Shown here piece after piece: positions 34,823 through 42,753 of a DNA stretch of 64,000 nt. A program made the position numbers and the translations under genes. The DNA is from Pyrobaculum ferrireducens (lineage in GTDB: Archaea; Thermoproteota; Thermoprotei; Thermoproteales; Thermoproteaceae), in the NCBI RefSeq assembly GCF_000234805.1, contig NC_016645.1:1712391-1776390 (forward strand). Reading direction: 5' to 3'. Under the pieces are notes generated by a model. That model searched no databases. It saw nothing but the letters and a program-made list of their open reading frames with translations, and was not told the origin of the DNA. Every line of letters starts with the position of its first letter. Position 1 is the stretch's first letter.

Positions 34823-35023
34823 CTACTTGGAGAGCCCCACCAGTTGCTTAACAGCGTCGAGCAGGCCGTTGAGGAAGTTGTTCGTGGCGTTGCGGAACCC
34901 CAGTATCTCGTTTACGGCGCCTTTCACAACCCCCGTAACGGTGAGCGCAAACGCGCTGATGAGCGCAATCGCCACCAGCAACAGGAGCACCTCCTCCACC
35001 AGAATCGCGCCCCTCTTCTTCAC
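34823..35023 (-). CDS. Type IV pilin-like small protein
   Basis: 66 residues. MKKRG is followed by AILVEEVLLLLVAIALISAF: a class III signal with a glycine before the cleavage site and Glu at mature position +5, as in archaeal type IV pilins. The remaining 25 residues are amphipathic. It stands between hemD and the precorrin-2 dehydrogenase gene on the same strand, with no other pilus genes. GTG 35023. It could instead be a simple single-pass membrane protein. Confidence 0.6.
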   Translation of the reverse strand: MKKRGAILVEEVLLLLVAIALISAFALTVTGVVKGAVNEILGFRNATNNFLNGLLDAVKQLVGLSK

Positions 35024-35040
35024 GTATATATCCCCCCTTT

Positions 35041-35682
35041 TTAAACAACTGACCCACCCCCCAGCGCCTTTAGGGCCGTCCTCACCGCGCTCTCAATAGT
35101 GGCCTCGTCAGCCGTGATATGCGGAATGCCGAGCTCGGCAAGCCTCTCCGCCGTCACCCTCCCAATAGCCACCACCACCCTACCCCTCAGATCCGCAACG
35201 CCGGCGACCAGCTCAGCCACCGTGGAGCTGGTGAGCACCACGGCCTTCGCCCTCGAGATGAGGGCAGCCGCCTCCCTCAACCGCGCCGTGTCCACCTTGA
35301 CGTCGTAAACCGGCACCTCCACTACGTTGGGAATCAGTTTCTTCAGAACTTCGTTCCCCCGGCTTGACCTCAGCACCACTACCCTCCCCGGCGCCAGTTC
35401 CTTCAGCAGGCGAGCGACGCCGTAGCTCGTATACTCCCGGGGAACCACGCAGTCCCCCACCCTCTCGGCAGTCGAGGGCCCCACACAGATGACGCACCTA
35501 AACTTCCGCCTCACCTCGGCGATATCCACAGCGTCAGCCACCACGGGGCTCATGACGACCAGATAGTCCCCATCTGGGATTTCCACACCCCTCTGGGGCT
35601 CCACGCCCCCCACCGCGATGCAGAGGGCCCCCTCGGGGCAGGGCCCCTCCTTGAGCCTTATCACCACCACCTGCGGCTCCAT
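35041..35682 (-). CDS. hemD: Uroporphyrinogen-III synthase
   Basis: 213 residues. Two Rossmann-like lobes are linked by two strands, with YLVVMSPVVADAV, CVGPSTAERVGD, VVVLRSSRGNEVLKKLI, VPVYDVKV, AVVLTSSTVAELV and VAIGRVTAERLAELGI. These match the (poorly conserved) HemD family. It cyclises hydroxymethylbilane with inversion of ring D. It starts 22 nt inside the end of the SUMT gene, so the two are coupled. Confidence 0.92.
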   Translation of the reverse strand: MEPQVVVIRLKEGPCPEGALCIAVGGVEPQRGVEIPDGDYLVVMSPVVADAVDIAEVRRKFRCVICVGPSTAERVGDCVVPREYTSYGVARLLKELAPGRVVVLRSSRGNEVLKKLIPNVVEVPVYDVKVDTARLREAAALISRAKAVVLTSSTVAELVAGVADLRGRVVVAIGRVTAERLAELGIPHITADEATIESAVRTALKALGGGSVV

Positions 35683-36389
35683 AGCGCAAGCCCCCTCTCC
35701 ACCACCCTGCCAATTACAATTATGCTCGGGCTGGGCACCGGGCCTAGGGAGCCGAGTGTAGTTTCTAGAAACCCCTCGTCGGGGCGGTACGCCGATTTTA
35801 TAACAGCCACCGGCGTATCCGGCGGCAGACCACCAGCGAGCAACTCTCCTGCGATCTCCCCGGCGGCGGAGGCGCCCATGTAGATAATAATCGTGTCCAC
35901 TGCCCCCGCCAGTTTTCTGAAATCCACCTGGCGCCTACCCTTTGAGGGTTCCTCCCTCCCAGTGACCAGCGCCACCGAGCTGGCGGTCCCCCTGACCACG
36001 GGGGGTATGTAGTACTTGGCCGGCGCCGCCAGCCCGCTGGTCACCCCCGGCACGAACTCGCACCGCACCCCCCTAGCCACCAGGTATTCACACTCCTCAA
36101 ACCCCCTCCCGAATACCAGCGGATCCCCGCCGTGGAGCCTCACCACCACGTCGTACAGCTGCGCATATTTATACAACAGCTCGTTTATCTCCTCCTGCGA
36201 GGGGCCCACGCCTCCGGGGCTCTTCCCCACGTCCACCACCAGCGCCCCGGGCTTAACTCTGGCGAGCAACTCCCTAGGGACAAGCCTGTCGTGAAGAACG
36301 ACATCGGCGGCTTCGATCAGGCGGAGTCCCCTAACAGTAATAAGCTCGGGATCCCCCGGCCCCGCGCCGACGATATACACACGGCCCAC
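35661..36389 (-). CDS. cobA: Uroporphyrinogen-III C-methyltransferase (SUMT)
   Basis: About 242 residues. VYIVGAGPGDPELITVRGLR, DVVLHDRLVPRELL, VVRLHGGDPLVFGRGFEE and FVPGVTSGLAAPAKYYIPPV define the family. It makes precorrin-2 with SAM. GTG 36389 (MGRVYIVGAG) is 23 nt from a TATA-like GGTTAAATA and matches the family start; GTG 36398 is also in frame. First gene of the leftward haem operon. Confidence 0.95.
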   Translation of the reverse strand: MGRVYIVGAGPGDPELITVRGLRLIEAADVVLHDRLVPRELLARVKPGALVVDVGKSPGGVGPSQEEINELLYKYAQLYDVVVRLHGGDPLVFGRGFEECEYLVARGVRCEFVPGVTSGLAAPAKYYIPPVVRGTASSVALVTGREEPSKGRRQVDFRKLAGAVDTIIIYMGASAAGEIAGELLAGGLPPDTPVAVIKSAYRPDEGFLETTLGSLGPVPSPSIIVIGRVVERGLALWSRRWW

Positions 36390-36491
36390 GACACGCACCC
36401 CTCACTTATTTAACCGCATACATAAGCCAAAAAACGTAATATTATTCGACAATTGCGTAAAAATAATTGTAGTTAAAAAACAAGCTACTTC

Positions 36492-36905
36492 ATGAGATAC
36501 TCATTACTGCTAGGGTTAGGTATTATAGCGATGGTGGCATACAGCCTCATGATGTCGACCTATTACATCAAAACTTGTCTCGACACCCCCAACGACCTCG
36601 ATGAATGGTCCACCACCGGCGCTCCGTTCTATATAACGGCGACACTAAACTCTCTGACGCGATACAGCGCCTACTATTGCCAGAACCCCGTGTACGTATT
36701 TTCTGGCGACCGAGTCTGGCTCGCCGTATTCGCCTCAGGCGCAAACGGCTACTACCAAGTATATGGACTCTGTAGATCCGTAGGCGAGGGCGTGGGGCTT
36801 TCAGTAGACGAGACGCTGGCAGAAATCCACGGCGTCAGAGTTGGAAATTTATGTGTAATCGCACCTTCGTATGATGTCGTTGAATATAAAGCATATTATA
36901 GCTAG
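36492..36905 (+). CDS. Secreted four-cysteine protein, copy 1 (type A)
   Basis: 137 residues. N-terminal signal/anchor (residues 4-22) then an extracellular domain with four cysteines (C29, C63, C94, C121). All four are conserved in the copy at 38141. Shared core: TTGAPFYITATLNSL, YYCQNPVYVF, DRVWLAVFASGA. I recognise no family. Four nt separate it from the type B gene, and both together are duplicated. Composition is more AT-rich than the haem genes on either side. Confidence 0.7.
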   Translation: MRYSLLLGLGIIAMVAYSLMMSTYYIKTCLDTPNDLDEWSTTGAPFYITATLNSLTRYSAYYCQNPVYVFSGDRVWLAVFASGANGYYQVYGLCRSVGEGVGLSVDETLAEIHGVRVGNLCVIAPSYDVVEYKAYYS

Positions 36906-36909
36906 GACT

Positions 36910-37818
36910 ATGCGTTGGCTAACTCTCATAGTGGCTATTGCGGTGAAAGTAGCCATATCGACTCTTGCCTTTGCTCCCGGCTCACCTGTGTTCAAAAAAG
37001 CTGATGGCAGATATTTAGTGATTGCCCACTTTCCGCCGTTTAAACAGGCAGAGTTAGAGAAGACGCTTGATGAGATTAAGCCGTATGTTATTTGGACCAG
37101 CTGGTACGGCGATGTGGGTCTCCCGCTAAAACCCGGCAGACAAGTCGTAGAAGAGATGTTTAGATCTCCGCTTGGAGGCGTTCTAATCCCCAAAATGAGG
37201 CAGATCGCCACTACCGAAGATGAAGAGAGTGTAATAGCCCGGATAACGAGCAGAGGGGACTTATACGTACTAGAGGTATACAACAGTAGCAAGCCTGCGA
37301 GGGTGGTGAATAAAAACGGCATACCTACTTTTGTTAACGACACAAACCCCATCTTAACGTACTCCAGCAGAGATTTAGAAGACGTGTTGTGGGTTGCCCT
37401 AAACGAGACAAAGAAAATCTACGGCTTCCCCGACCCATTCCTCGTGGAATTACTCTATAGCTACAAATACGACGTGCCTCTTATGTACGGCGCATTTGCC
37501 ATACCGTTTTGCAACGGCACCTACTACGGGCCGGATATGAGGCCACTTAGAGTCGTGCTAAACGGCGCGGTTAAGCTCCACATATTTCCCGAAAACCGGA
37601 CGGTAATCCCCATATCACTCCCCAGCGCTGTCTCTGTACGTAACTACACAAGAATGGGCGGGGAGTGGTACGGCCATTACGTCATTGACGCGTGCTTGTT
37701 GCCTAAAGTCGAAAAACAGGGGATCGTAGCAATAGTGGACGGAGGTAGATTGACAAAAGTTATTGAAATTCTAGAGAAATACATAGGGGAGGAGCCCCAC
37801 GTAAGGCCAATCTCTTAA
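36910..37818 (+). CDS. Secreted two-cysteine protein, copy 1 (type B)
   Basis: About 302 residues from ATG 36910. A signal/anchor helix (3-22) is followed by YLVIAHFPPFKQAELEKTL, a conserved SWYGDVGLPL, a long alpha/beta region, YGAFAIPFCNGTYYGPDMRP and YVIDACLLPKVEKQGIVAIV. Two cysteines (PFC and DAC) are conserved in the copy at 38564 and may form a disulfide. Unknown family. It always follows type A here, so the two products probably act together outside the cell. Confidence 0.7.
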   Translation: MRWLTLIVAIAVKVAISTLAFAPGSPVFKKADGRYLVIAHFPPFKQAELEKTLDEIKPYVIWTSWYGDVGLPLKPGRQVVEEMFRSPLGGVLIPKMRQIATTEDEESVIARITSRGDLYVLEVYNSSKPARVVNKNGIPTFVNDTNPILTYSSRDLEDVLWVALNETKKIYGFPDPFLVELLYSYKYDVPLMYGAFAIPFCNGTYYGPDMRPLRVVLNGAVKLHIFPENRTVIPISLPSAVSVRNYTRMGGEWYGHYVIDACLLPKVEKQGIVAIVDGGRLTKVIEILEKYIGEEPHVRPIS

Positions 37819-37841
37819 TTTTAAACCGCCCAGTTTTTTCT

Positions 37842-38057
37842 ATGCTCTACGAGCGGGCCAGGAAGGTGTTCCCAGGCGGCGTTAACTCGCCGGCCCGCGC
37901 CCTTAAGCACCTCCCATCTCCCCTAGTAGCCGAAGGGGCAGTGGGCGTCCATGAGTTGCCCCAGCCGAGGGGCGGGGAGGAGGCCAGAAGCTCGGGATCC
38001 CCCAGGCCTGGCGCCTACTATAAAGATCCGACCCACAAAAGGACAGAGATCTTATAA
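37842..38057 (+). pseudogene. hemL 5' fragment (remnant of duplicated hemL-ahbD)
   Basis: The first 35 codons match hemL: MLYERARKVFPGGVNSPARA against MLFERAKKIFPGGVNSPARA, about 29 of 35 identical. Many synonymous bases differ, so it had evolved as a real gene. After codon 35 the match stops. The end of the frame reads GAYYKDP, and GCCTACTATAAAGATCC resembles the end of ahbD (GCCTACTACAAAGACCC), suggesting an internal deletion joined hemL to ahbD. It keeps a promoter-like TTTTAAACC 20 nt upstream. Confidence 0.7.
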
Positions 38058-38140
38058 AGCATTTTTAATCGACACAAGACGAGATGTAGTTAGCCAAAAG
38101 ACGAAGTTTAAAAATTTAAGTTAAGTTACGTCTATTTGTC

Positions 38141-38560
38141 ATGTACAAAATGATGGTATATTTGATGGCTACGCTACTAGTCGCCGCGGTTGTATATGCC
38201 CTTATATCAAATACAGTGTATATTGAAGGCTGTCTTTACATGCCTGGTGCTTACATCAGGTACTCCACGTCTGGGGCTCCGTTTTATATAATTGCTACAT
38301 TAACTGATTTAATAAGATACGATGACTATTATTGCAGAAATCCTACGTATGCCTTTTCGTATGATCGGGTATATCTTGAAGTCTTCGCCTCTGGCGCCTC
38401 CTACTTTGAACGCTATGGACGATGTGTAGAGTTAGGCGAAAGCGTCGGCTTAAATGTGGACGCGTCACGCGCATCAGAACATGGCACTAGTGTTGTACAT
38501 GGGTGCACATCTGTTAAGTCATACTATGTCACGGTTAAATACACATCATATTATGATTAA
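38141..38560 (+). CDS. Secreted four-cysteine protein, copy 2 (type A)
   Basis: 139 residues, paralogue of 36492. Signal/anchor at 4-24; cysteines C31, C65, C95 and C122 align with those of copy 1. Shared: STSGAPFYIIATL, YYCRNPTYAF, DRVYLEVFASGA, GESVGLNVD. ATG 38141 (a second ATG, 38150, is in frame) follows a TATA-like GTTTAAAAATTT. Family and function unknown. Confidence 0.7.
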   Translation: MYKMMVYLMATLLVAAVVYALISNTVYIEGCLYMPGAYIRYSTSGAPFYIIATLTDLIRYDDYYCRNPTYAFSYDRVYLEVFASGASYFERYGRCVELGESVGLNVDASRASEHGTSVVHGCTSVKSYYVTVKYTSYYD

Positions 38561-38563
38561 GTC

Positions 38564-39373
38564 ATGAGGGCCATTGCCCTACTTGTAGCCGTAGCTTTTG
38601 TGGCTCTATTCATCACGGCGTACAGCTACTCCCTCGGTCAGGCAAAGGGCGGGGACTACTTAGTAATTGCGCGCTTCCCGCCGCATGCACTGGATAAAAT
38701 AGATAAGGCGCTTGAGGAGGTGAGGAGAGAGGCTAAGTGGGCTAGTTGGTATGGCGACGTAGACATACCCCTTGGACAAATGAGAGAGGTGCGAGAGAAG
38801 CTTATAGAGAACCACGGCATTGACGTCGAAACTAAGAATAAAGTTAGATATCGGATACACAAGAAGGCTGGGAAGTACAGGGTTGAGGTATATCACAACG
38901 ATAGGCTAAACTTTACCTATACGACAGACGACTTAGAGGATGCGCTGTGGGCTGCGGCGGAGAAGGGGGAGGAGCTCGGCGGAATTCCGCCAGAAATTAT
39001 TTCGAGTTTAATCGATTACAAACTTAACCCGCCGTTGTTATACAGCGCCTACGCCATACCCTTCTGCAACGGCACATACTACGGCCCTGGGGTGGATGCG
39101 CTTAAAATTGTAATAGATGGCGCTGTGCGTGTCGAATACTCAGTTAAGAACAGAACTATAACGCCAATACAGCTACCCAAGGCGGTAGTCGTCACCAACG
39201 TGACAAGGCTCGGAGAGAGGTGGTACGGGAAGTACGTAGTGGACGCATGTGCGTTGCCCAGGGTAGAGAAGCGGGGTGTAATAGCAATAGTGGGAAAAGG
39301 TAGCCTCCCCAACGTCATCGAAATTCTCAAGAAATACACCGGCGAGGAGCCGTACGTTAGACCCATTCCATAA
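38564..39373 (+). CDS. Secreted two-cysteine protein, copy 2 (type B)
   Basis: 269 residues, paralogue of 36910. Signal/anchor at 4-20, then YLVIARFPPHALDKIDKALE, SWYGDVDIPL, AYAIPFCNGTYYGPGVDALK, RWYGKYVVDACALPRVEKRG and a C-terminus YTGEEPYVRPIP (copy 1: YIGEEPHVRPIS). It lacks about 30 residues of the copy 1 middle. ATG lies 3 nt after the type A stop. hemL follows after 32 nt. Confidence 0.7.
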   Translation: MRAIALLVAVAFVALFITAYSYSLGQAKGGDYLVIARFPPHALDKIDKALEEVRREAKWASWYGDVDIPLGQMREVREKLIENHGIDVETKNKVRYRIHKKAGKYRVEVYHNDRLNFTYTTDDLEDALWAAAEKGEELGGIPPEIISSLIDYKLNPPLLYSAYAIPFCNGTYYGPGVDALKIVIDGAVRVEYSVKNRTITPIQLPKAVVVTNVTRLGERWYGKYVVDACALPRVEKRGVIAIVGKGSLPNVIEILKKYTGEEPYVRPIP

Positions 39374-39405
39374 GACGTACTTTTTTATACAGTCCCTAAT
39401 CTACT

Positions 39406-40677
39406 ATGCTCTTCGAAAGAGCCAAGAAAATCTTTCCAGGCGGCGTCAACTCCCCGGCGCGGGCTCTGAAGCACCTGCCCGCGCCTCTGGTGGCCCAAGG
39501 CGCCGAGGGGCCCTACCTCTACACAGACAGGGGGAGGCTCGTGGACTACTGCCTGGCGTTCGGCGCGGTGATCCTCGGCCACGGCCACCCGAGAGTGAGG
39601 GAGGCCGTCGAGGCCCAGCTGAGGCGGGGCTGGATATACGCACTCCTCACGGAGCAGGAGGTGGAGTTCGCCGAGAGGATCCGGCGGCACGTCCCCTCTG
39701 TGGAGAAGATGCGTATTGTAAACACCGGCACCGAGGCCACTATGAACGCCGTGAGGCTGGCCAGGGGCTACACCAAGAGAGACGTCATCATAAAGTTCGA
39801 CGGGAACTTCCACGGCTCCCACGACTACGTCTTGGTCAAGGCCGGGTCGGGAGCCGCCACCTGGGGGGTGCCCACAAGCGCCGGCATACCGCAGGACGTG
39901 GTGAAGCTCACGGTGGTTGTCCCCTACAACGACGTAGAGGCCTTCTATAAAGCGGTGAGGGAGGTGGGGGAGAGGCTCGCGGCTGTAATCGTGGAGCCCA
40001 TAGCAGGCAACTACGGCTTAATCATACCCGACCGCGACTTCATAAAAGCGCTGAGGGAGGAGACGGAGCGCGTGGGGGCCCTCTTGATATTTGACGAGAT
40101 AATCACAGGCTTCAGAGTGGGGCTCGGCGGCGCCCAGGAGCACTTCGGCGTCAGGCCTGATCTGACCACCCTGGGGAAGGTGATAGGCGGGGGCTTCCCC
40201 ATCGGCGTCTTCGGCGGGAGGGGGGACGTGATGGATCTGGTGGCCCCCAGCGGCCCGGTGTACAACGCCGGGACCTTCAACGCCCACCCAGTCTCGGTCG
40301 CCGCGGGCCTGGCGACGCTGAGGGAGCTTGAGACCGGCCAGCCCTACAAGACTGCGAACGAGGCGGCGGAGAAGATAGCCAAGGCCGTGGAGGACGTAGC
40401 TGGACGCGCCGGGTTCGACGTCGTGGTGAAGCAGATAGCCTCCATGTTCCAGCTCTATTTCAAAAAAGGACACGTGAAAACGCCACAAGACGTGAGAGAA
40501 AGCAACGAGAGGCTCTACCTCAAGCTCCACGAACTAGCTATTAAACACGGCGTCTACCTAACCCCCTCTCAGTATGAGGTGAATTTCACCTCGGCGGCCC
40601 ACACCGGGGACGTGGTGGAGGAGACCATAGCCGCCCTCGAGAGGGCCTTTACAGAATTAAAAAGCCAAATCGGGTAG
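39406..40677 (+). CDS. hemL: Glutamate-1-semialdehyde 2,1-aminomutase
   Basis: 423 residues, PLP fold type I. FPGGVNSPARALKHLPAPLV, NTGTEATMNAVRLARGYTKR, FDGNFHGSHDYVLVKAG, FDEIITGFRVGLGGAQEHFG and TLGKVIGGGFPIGVFGG (PLP lysine) are canonical. It converts glutamate semialdehyde to 5-aminolevulinate, the substrate of HemB. ATG 39406 is about 20 nt after a TATA-like TTTTTTATAC. ahbD follows after 5 nt. Confidence 0.97.
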   Translation: MLFERAKKIFPGGVNSPARALKHLPAPLVAQGAEGPYLYTDRGRLVDYCLAFGAVILGHGHPRVREAVEAQLRRGWIYALLTEQEVEFAERIRRHVPSVEKMRIVNTGTEATMNAVRLARGYTKRDVIIKFDGNFHGSHDYVLVKAGSGAATWGVPTSAGIPQDVVKLTVVVPYNDVEAFYKAVREVGERLAAVIVEPIAGNYGLIIPDRDFIKALREETERVGALLIFDEIITGFRVGLGGAQEHFGVRPDLTTLGKVIGGGFPIGVFGGRGDVMDLVAPSGPVYNAGTFNAHPVSVAAGLATLRELETGQPYKTANEAAEKIAKAVEDVAGRAGFDVVVKQIASMFQLYFKKGHVKTPQDVRESNERLYLKLHELAIKHGVYLTPSQYEVNFTSAAHTGDVVEETIAALERAFTELKSQIG

Positions 40678-40682
40678 TAGAC

Positions 40683-41816
40683 GTGCGGTCTGTAGAGGAG
40701 CTCATAAAACGCTTCCACCAGGCCCCCCTCCTAGTTTTCTGGGAGTCGACGAAGGCGTGTCCCCTCGCTTGTAAACACTGCAGGGCAGACGCCATTTTAA
40801 AACCCCTCCCGGGCGAGTTGACGACGCAGGAGGGGAAGCGGCTGATTGAGCAGGTGGCGGAGTTCGGAGACCCCAAGCCGCTCTTGATAATAACCGGGGG
40901 GGACCCCCTGATGAGGGCCGACCTCTTCGAGCTGGTGGACTACGCCAACTCACTCGCCGTCCCCGTCTCGCTGGCCCCGGCCGTGTCCCCCAACCTAAAC
41001 GCCGAGGTTATGAAGGAAATGAAAAACAGCGGCGTCAAGTCCATATCCATCAGCCTCGACGGCGCCGCGCCGGAGACACACGACGAGCTCAGAGGCGTAC
41101 CTGGGAGCTACAGAGAGACTATAAACGCCATCAAGACCGCCGTGGAGATAGGCCTCCCTGTCCAGGTGAACACCGTGGTGTGGAGGAAGTCCCTCCATGA
41201 GCTACCAGACGTGGCCCACCTCCTTAAGCAACTGGGGGTTAGGGTCTGGGAGGTCTTCTTCCTAATTGTGACGGGGCGCGCCAGGGAGGAGCTGGACATC
41301 ACTCCCGAGCAGTACGAAGCCGCGGTGCAGTTCCTCGTAGACGTGTCGACGTACGGATTCCAGGTGAGGACCGTCGAGGCCCCCTTCTACCGCCGGGCGA
41401 AGATGCAGAGGCTCAAGGGGGCGAGGTACGAGGACCCCCTCTACCAGAAGCTGGTGGAGAGGCTGAGGAGCCTCCTGGGGCCCCCGACCCGCGGCGTGGA
41501 CCCCACCGTGGTGCCAACCCGCGACGGCTTCGGCATAATATTCGTCGCCCACGACGGCACCGTGCACCCAAGCGGCTTCCTGCCGTACCCCCTGGGCAAC
41601 GTGAGGAGGCAGAGCCTCGCCAAGATCTACAGAGAGCACCCCCTCCTCCTAAAGATGCGGAGGGGGGAATTCGGAGGGCGGTGCGGCGTCTGCGAATACA
41701 GAGACATATGCGGCGGCTCCAGAGCCAGGGCCTACGCCTACTACAAAGACCCCCTCGCAGAGGACCCCGCCTGTATATACAAACCGGCAACCCAGACCCG
41801 CGCCGCTATATATTAA
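40683..41816 (+). CDS. ahbD: Radical SAM haem synthase AhbD-like
   Basis: 377 residues. Cluster C26-x3-C30-x2-C33 (CPLACKHCRADA), then LLIITGGDPLMRADLFELVD. The C-terminal second-cluster region is CGVCEYRDICGGSRARAYAY. AhbD decarboxylates the two propionates of Fe-coproporphyrin III to give haem b. The sequence is closer to AhbD than to AhbC/NirJ in KHCRADA and GGSRARAYAY. GTG 40683 follows hemL directly, in one operon. Confidence 0.87.
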   Translation: MRSVEELIKRFHQAPLLVFWESTKACPLACKHCRADAILKPLPGELTTQEGKRLIEQVAEFGDPKPLLIITGGDPLMRADLFELVDYANSLAVPVSLAPAVSPNLNAEVMKEMKNSGVKSISISLDGAAPETHDELRGVPGSYRETINAIKTAVEIGLPVQVNTVVWRKSLHELPDVAHLLKQLGVRVWEVFFLIVTGRAREELDITPEQYEAAVQFLVDVSTYGFQVRTVEAPFYRRAKMQRLKGARYEDPLYQKLVERLRSLLGPPTRGVDPTVVPTRDGFGIIFVAHDGTVHPSGFLPYPLGNVRRQSLAKIYREHPLLLKMRRGEFGGRCGVCEYRDICGGSRARAYAYYKDPLAEDPACIYKPATQTRAAIY

Positions 41817-41838
41817 AAATTCCACACGACTCCTCTCC

Positions 41839-42348
41839 GTGATACTCATCTTCCACGGGTCCCGCGACGCTGACCACAATGAACATGCGGCAGAGATAGC
41901 GCGGGCCATCGGCTTGCAATACGCGTTTCTATACGTCGAGCCCCGCTTCACAGGCGGGCCGGGCATACCCATGTTTATCTCGGACGGCGACGACTACAGA
42001 AAGGCCCTGGAGCTCTCCTCGATAAAAACGCCGCCTCTGATAAAGTGGCCAGGCTTTGTCGACTACCTCAAGTCGCTGGGGGCGGGGCTGTACATATTCC
42101 ACGGACCAGACAGAGGAGAGTCAGACCTGGGGCTACCAGTGGCATTTCTAGAAGGCGAGCCCAGCCTAGACGAGGCGCCGTGCGTAGAGACCGCCGCCCC
42201 CGTCGTCCTCACCCGGGGATACATATACAAGAAAATGGCCCAGAAATACGCCAGATGCAACGCAAAACTCCTGCCACCCCTCGGAGAGCAAGAGGCATTC
42301 CTCCAATACCTAAAGACAGCAATAAAACAAGTAGTTTCAAATCTATAA
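41839..42348 (+). CDS. CbiX-like sirohydrochlorin chelatase, two-half form
   Basis: 169 residues. It starts ILIFHGSRDADHNEHAAEIA, the CbiX/SirB pattern with the metal-site His (H6). A second similar half begins LYIFHGPDRGESDLG (H88) and continues VAFLEGEPSLDEA and LLPPLGEQEAFLQYLKT. The first half has AFLYVEPRF and TPPLIKWPGFVDYLKS at matching places. Classical archaeal CbiXS has one 120-130-residue domain. It would insert Fe2+ into sirohydrochlorin to make siroheme, the step otherwise missing from this locus. GTG 41839 is 24 nt from a TATA-like TATATTAAAAA. Confidence 0.7.
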   Translation: MILIFHGSRDADHNEHAAEIARAIGLQYAFLYVEPRFTGGPGIPMFISDGDDYRKALELSSIKTPPLIKWPGFVDYLKSLGAGLYIFHGPDRGESDLGLPVAFLEGEPSLDEAPCVETAAPVVLTRGYIYKKMAQKYARCNAKLLPPLGEQEAFLQYLKTAIKQVVSNL

Positions 42349-42753
42349 CATTTAACACAATAAATCAGAGTTTTGATAATCCACGACAAAAACTACATTC
42401 TATTACACTTGATGTCCAGCGTGGTACTTAAAAAGCTATCTTTTTGAGTAATTTCTGTTGACAAAGACAATACCACTAGTGTTGTTAGTTACAGCCCTTG
42501 TGTTAGCTATTGGGGGAGATGTTGTGGTGCTGGTAGAGGGGGATTTTGAGATACCGCCTCTCGCATATTACGACGGCCGTGAATACAAGCCTGTCCACGT
42601 GTCTTACGTAGGTGATTAGGGCAAGGCATAGAGAGGCAGACGGCGAACAAAAACAGAGAAACCTAAGCAGATAAAACTCGCCAGCGGCACCCTAGACACC
42701 CTCACACGCCTTGATACCGAGGAAAAACTTAAAAACACACACAAAATTTGTAA
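42349..42753. other. Mostly gene-free stretch of about 400 bp, AT-rich
   Basis: Contains one short promoter-bearing frame (42458-42619, listed separately) and the tRNA-Pro promoter (CTTAAAAAC, about 42728-42736). No repeats or other genes seen. Confidence 0.4.
42458..42619 (+). CDS. Possible 53-residue secreted peptide or gene remnant
   Basis: TTG 42458 opens a frame with a good signal peptide (TIPLVLLVTALVLAIGGDVV) and about 30 more residues (EGDFEIPPLAYYDGREYKPV region) before TAG. A TATA-like CTTAAAAAG lies about 26 nt upstream, the usual leaderless distance. The product resembles the N-terminus of a secreted binding protein cut short. No family recognised. Confidence 0.35.
   Translation: MTKTIPLVLLVTALVLAIGGDVVVLVEGDFEIPPLAYYDGREYKPVHVSYVGD

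Noticed and set aside
30059-41816. Haem d1 (nitrite reductase) cofactor locus
   Set aside because: The two radical SAM genes and the fused decarboxylase could suggest it, but no nirS, nirF, nirN or nirC-like gene is present, and hemA/L/B/C/D complete a haem b route.
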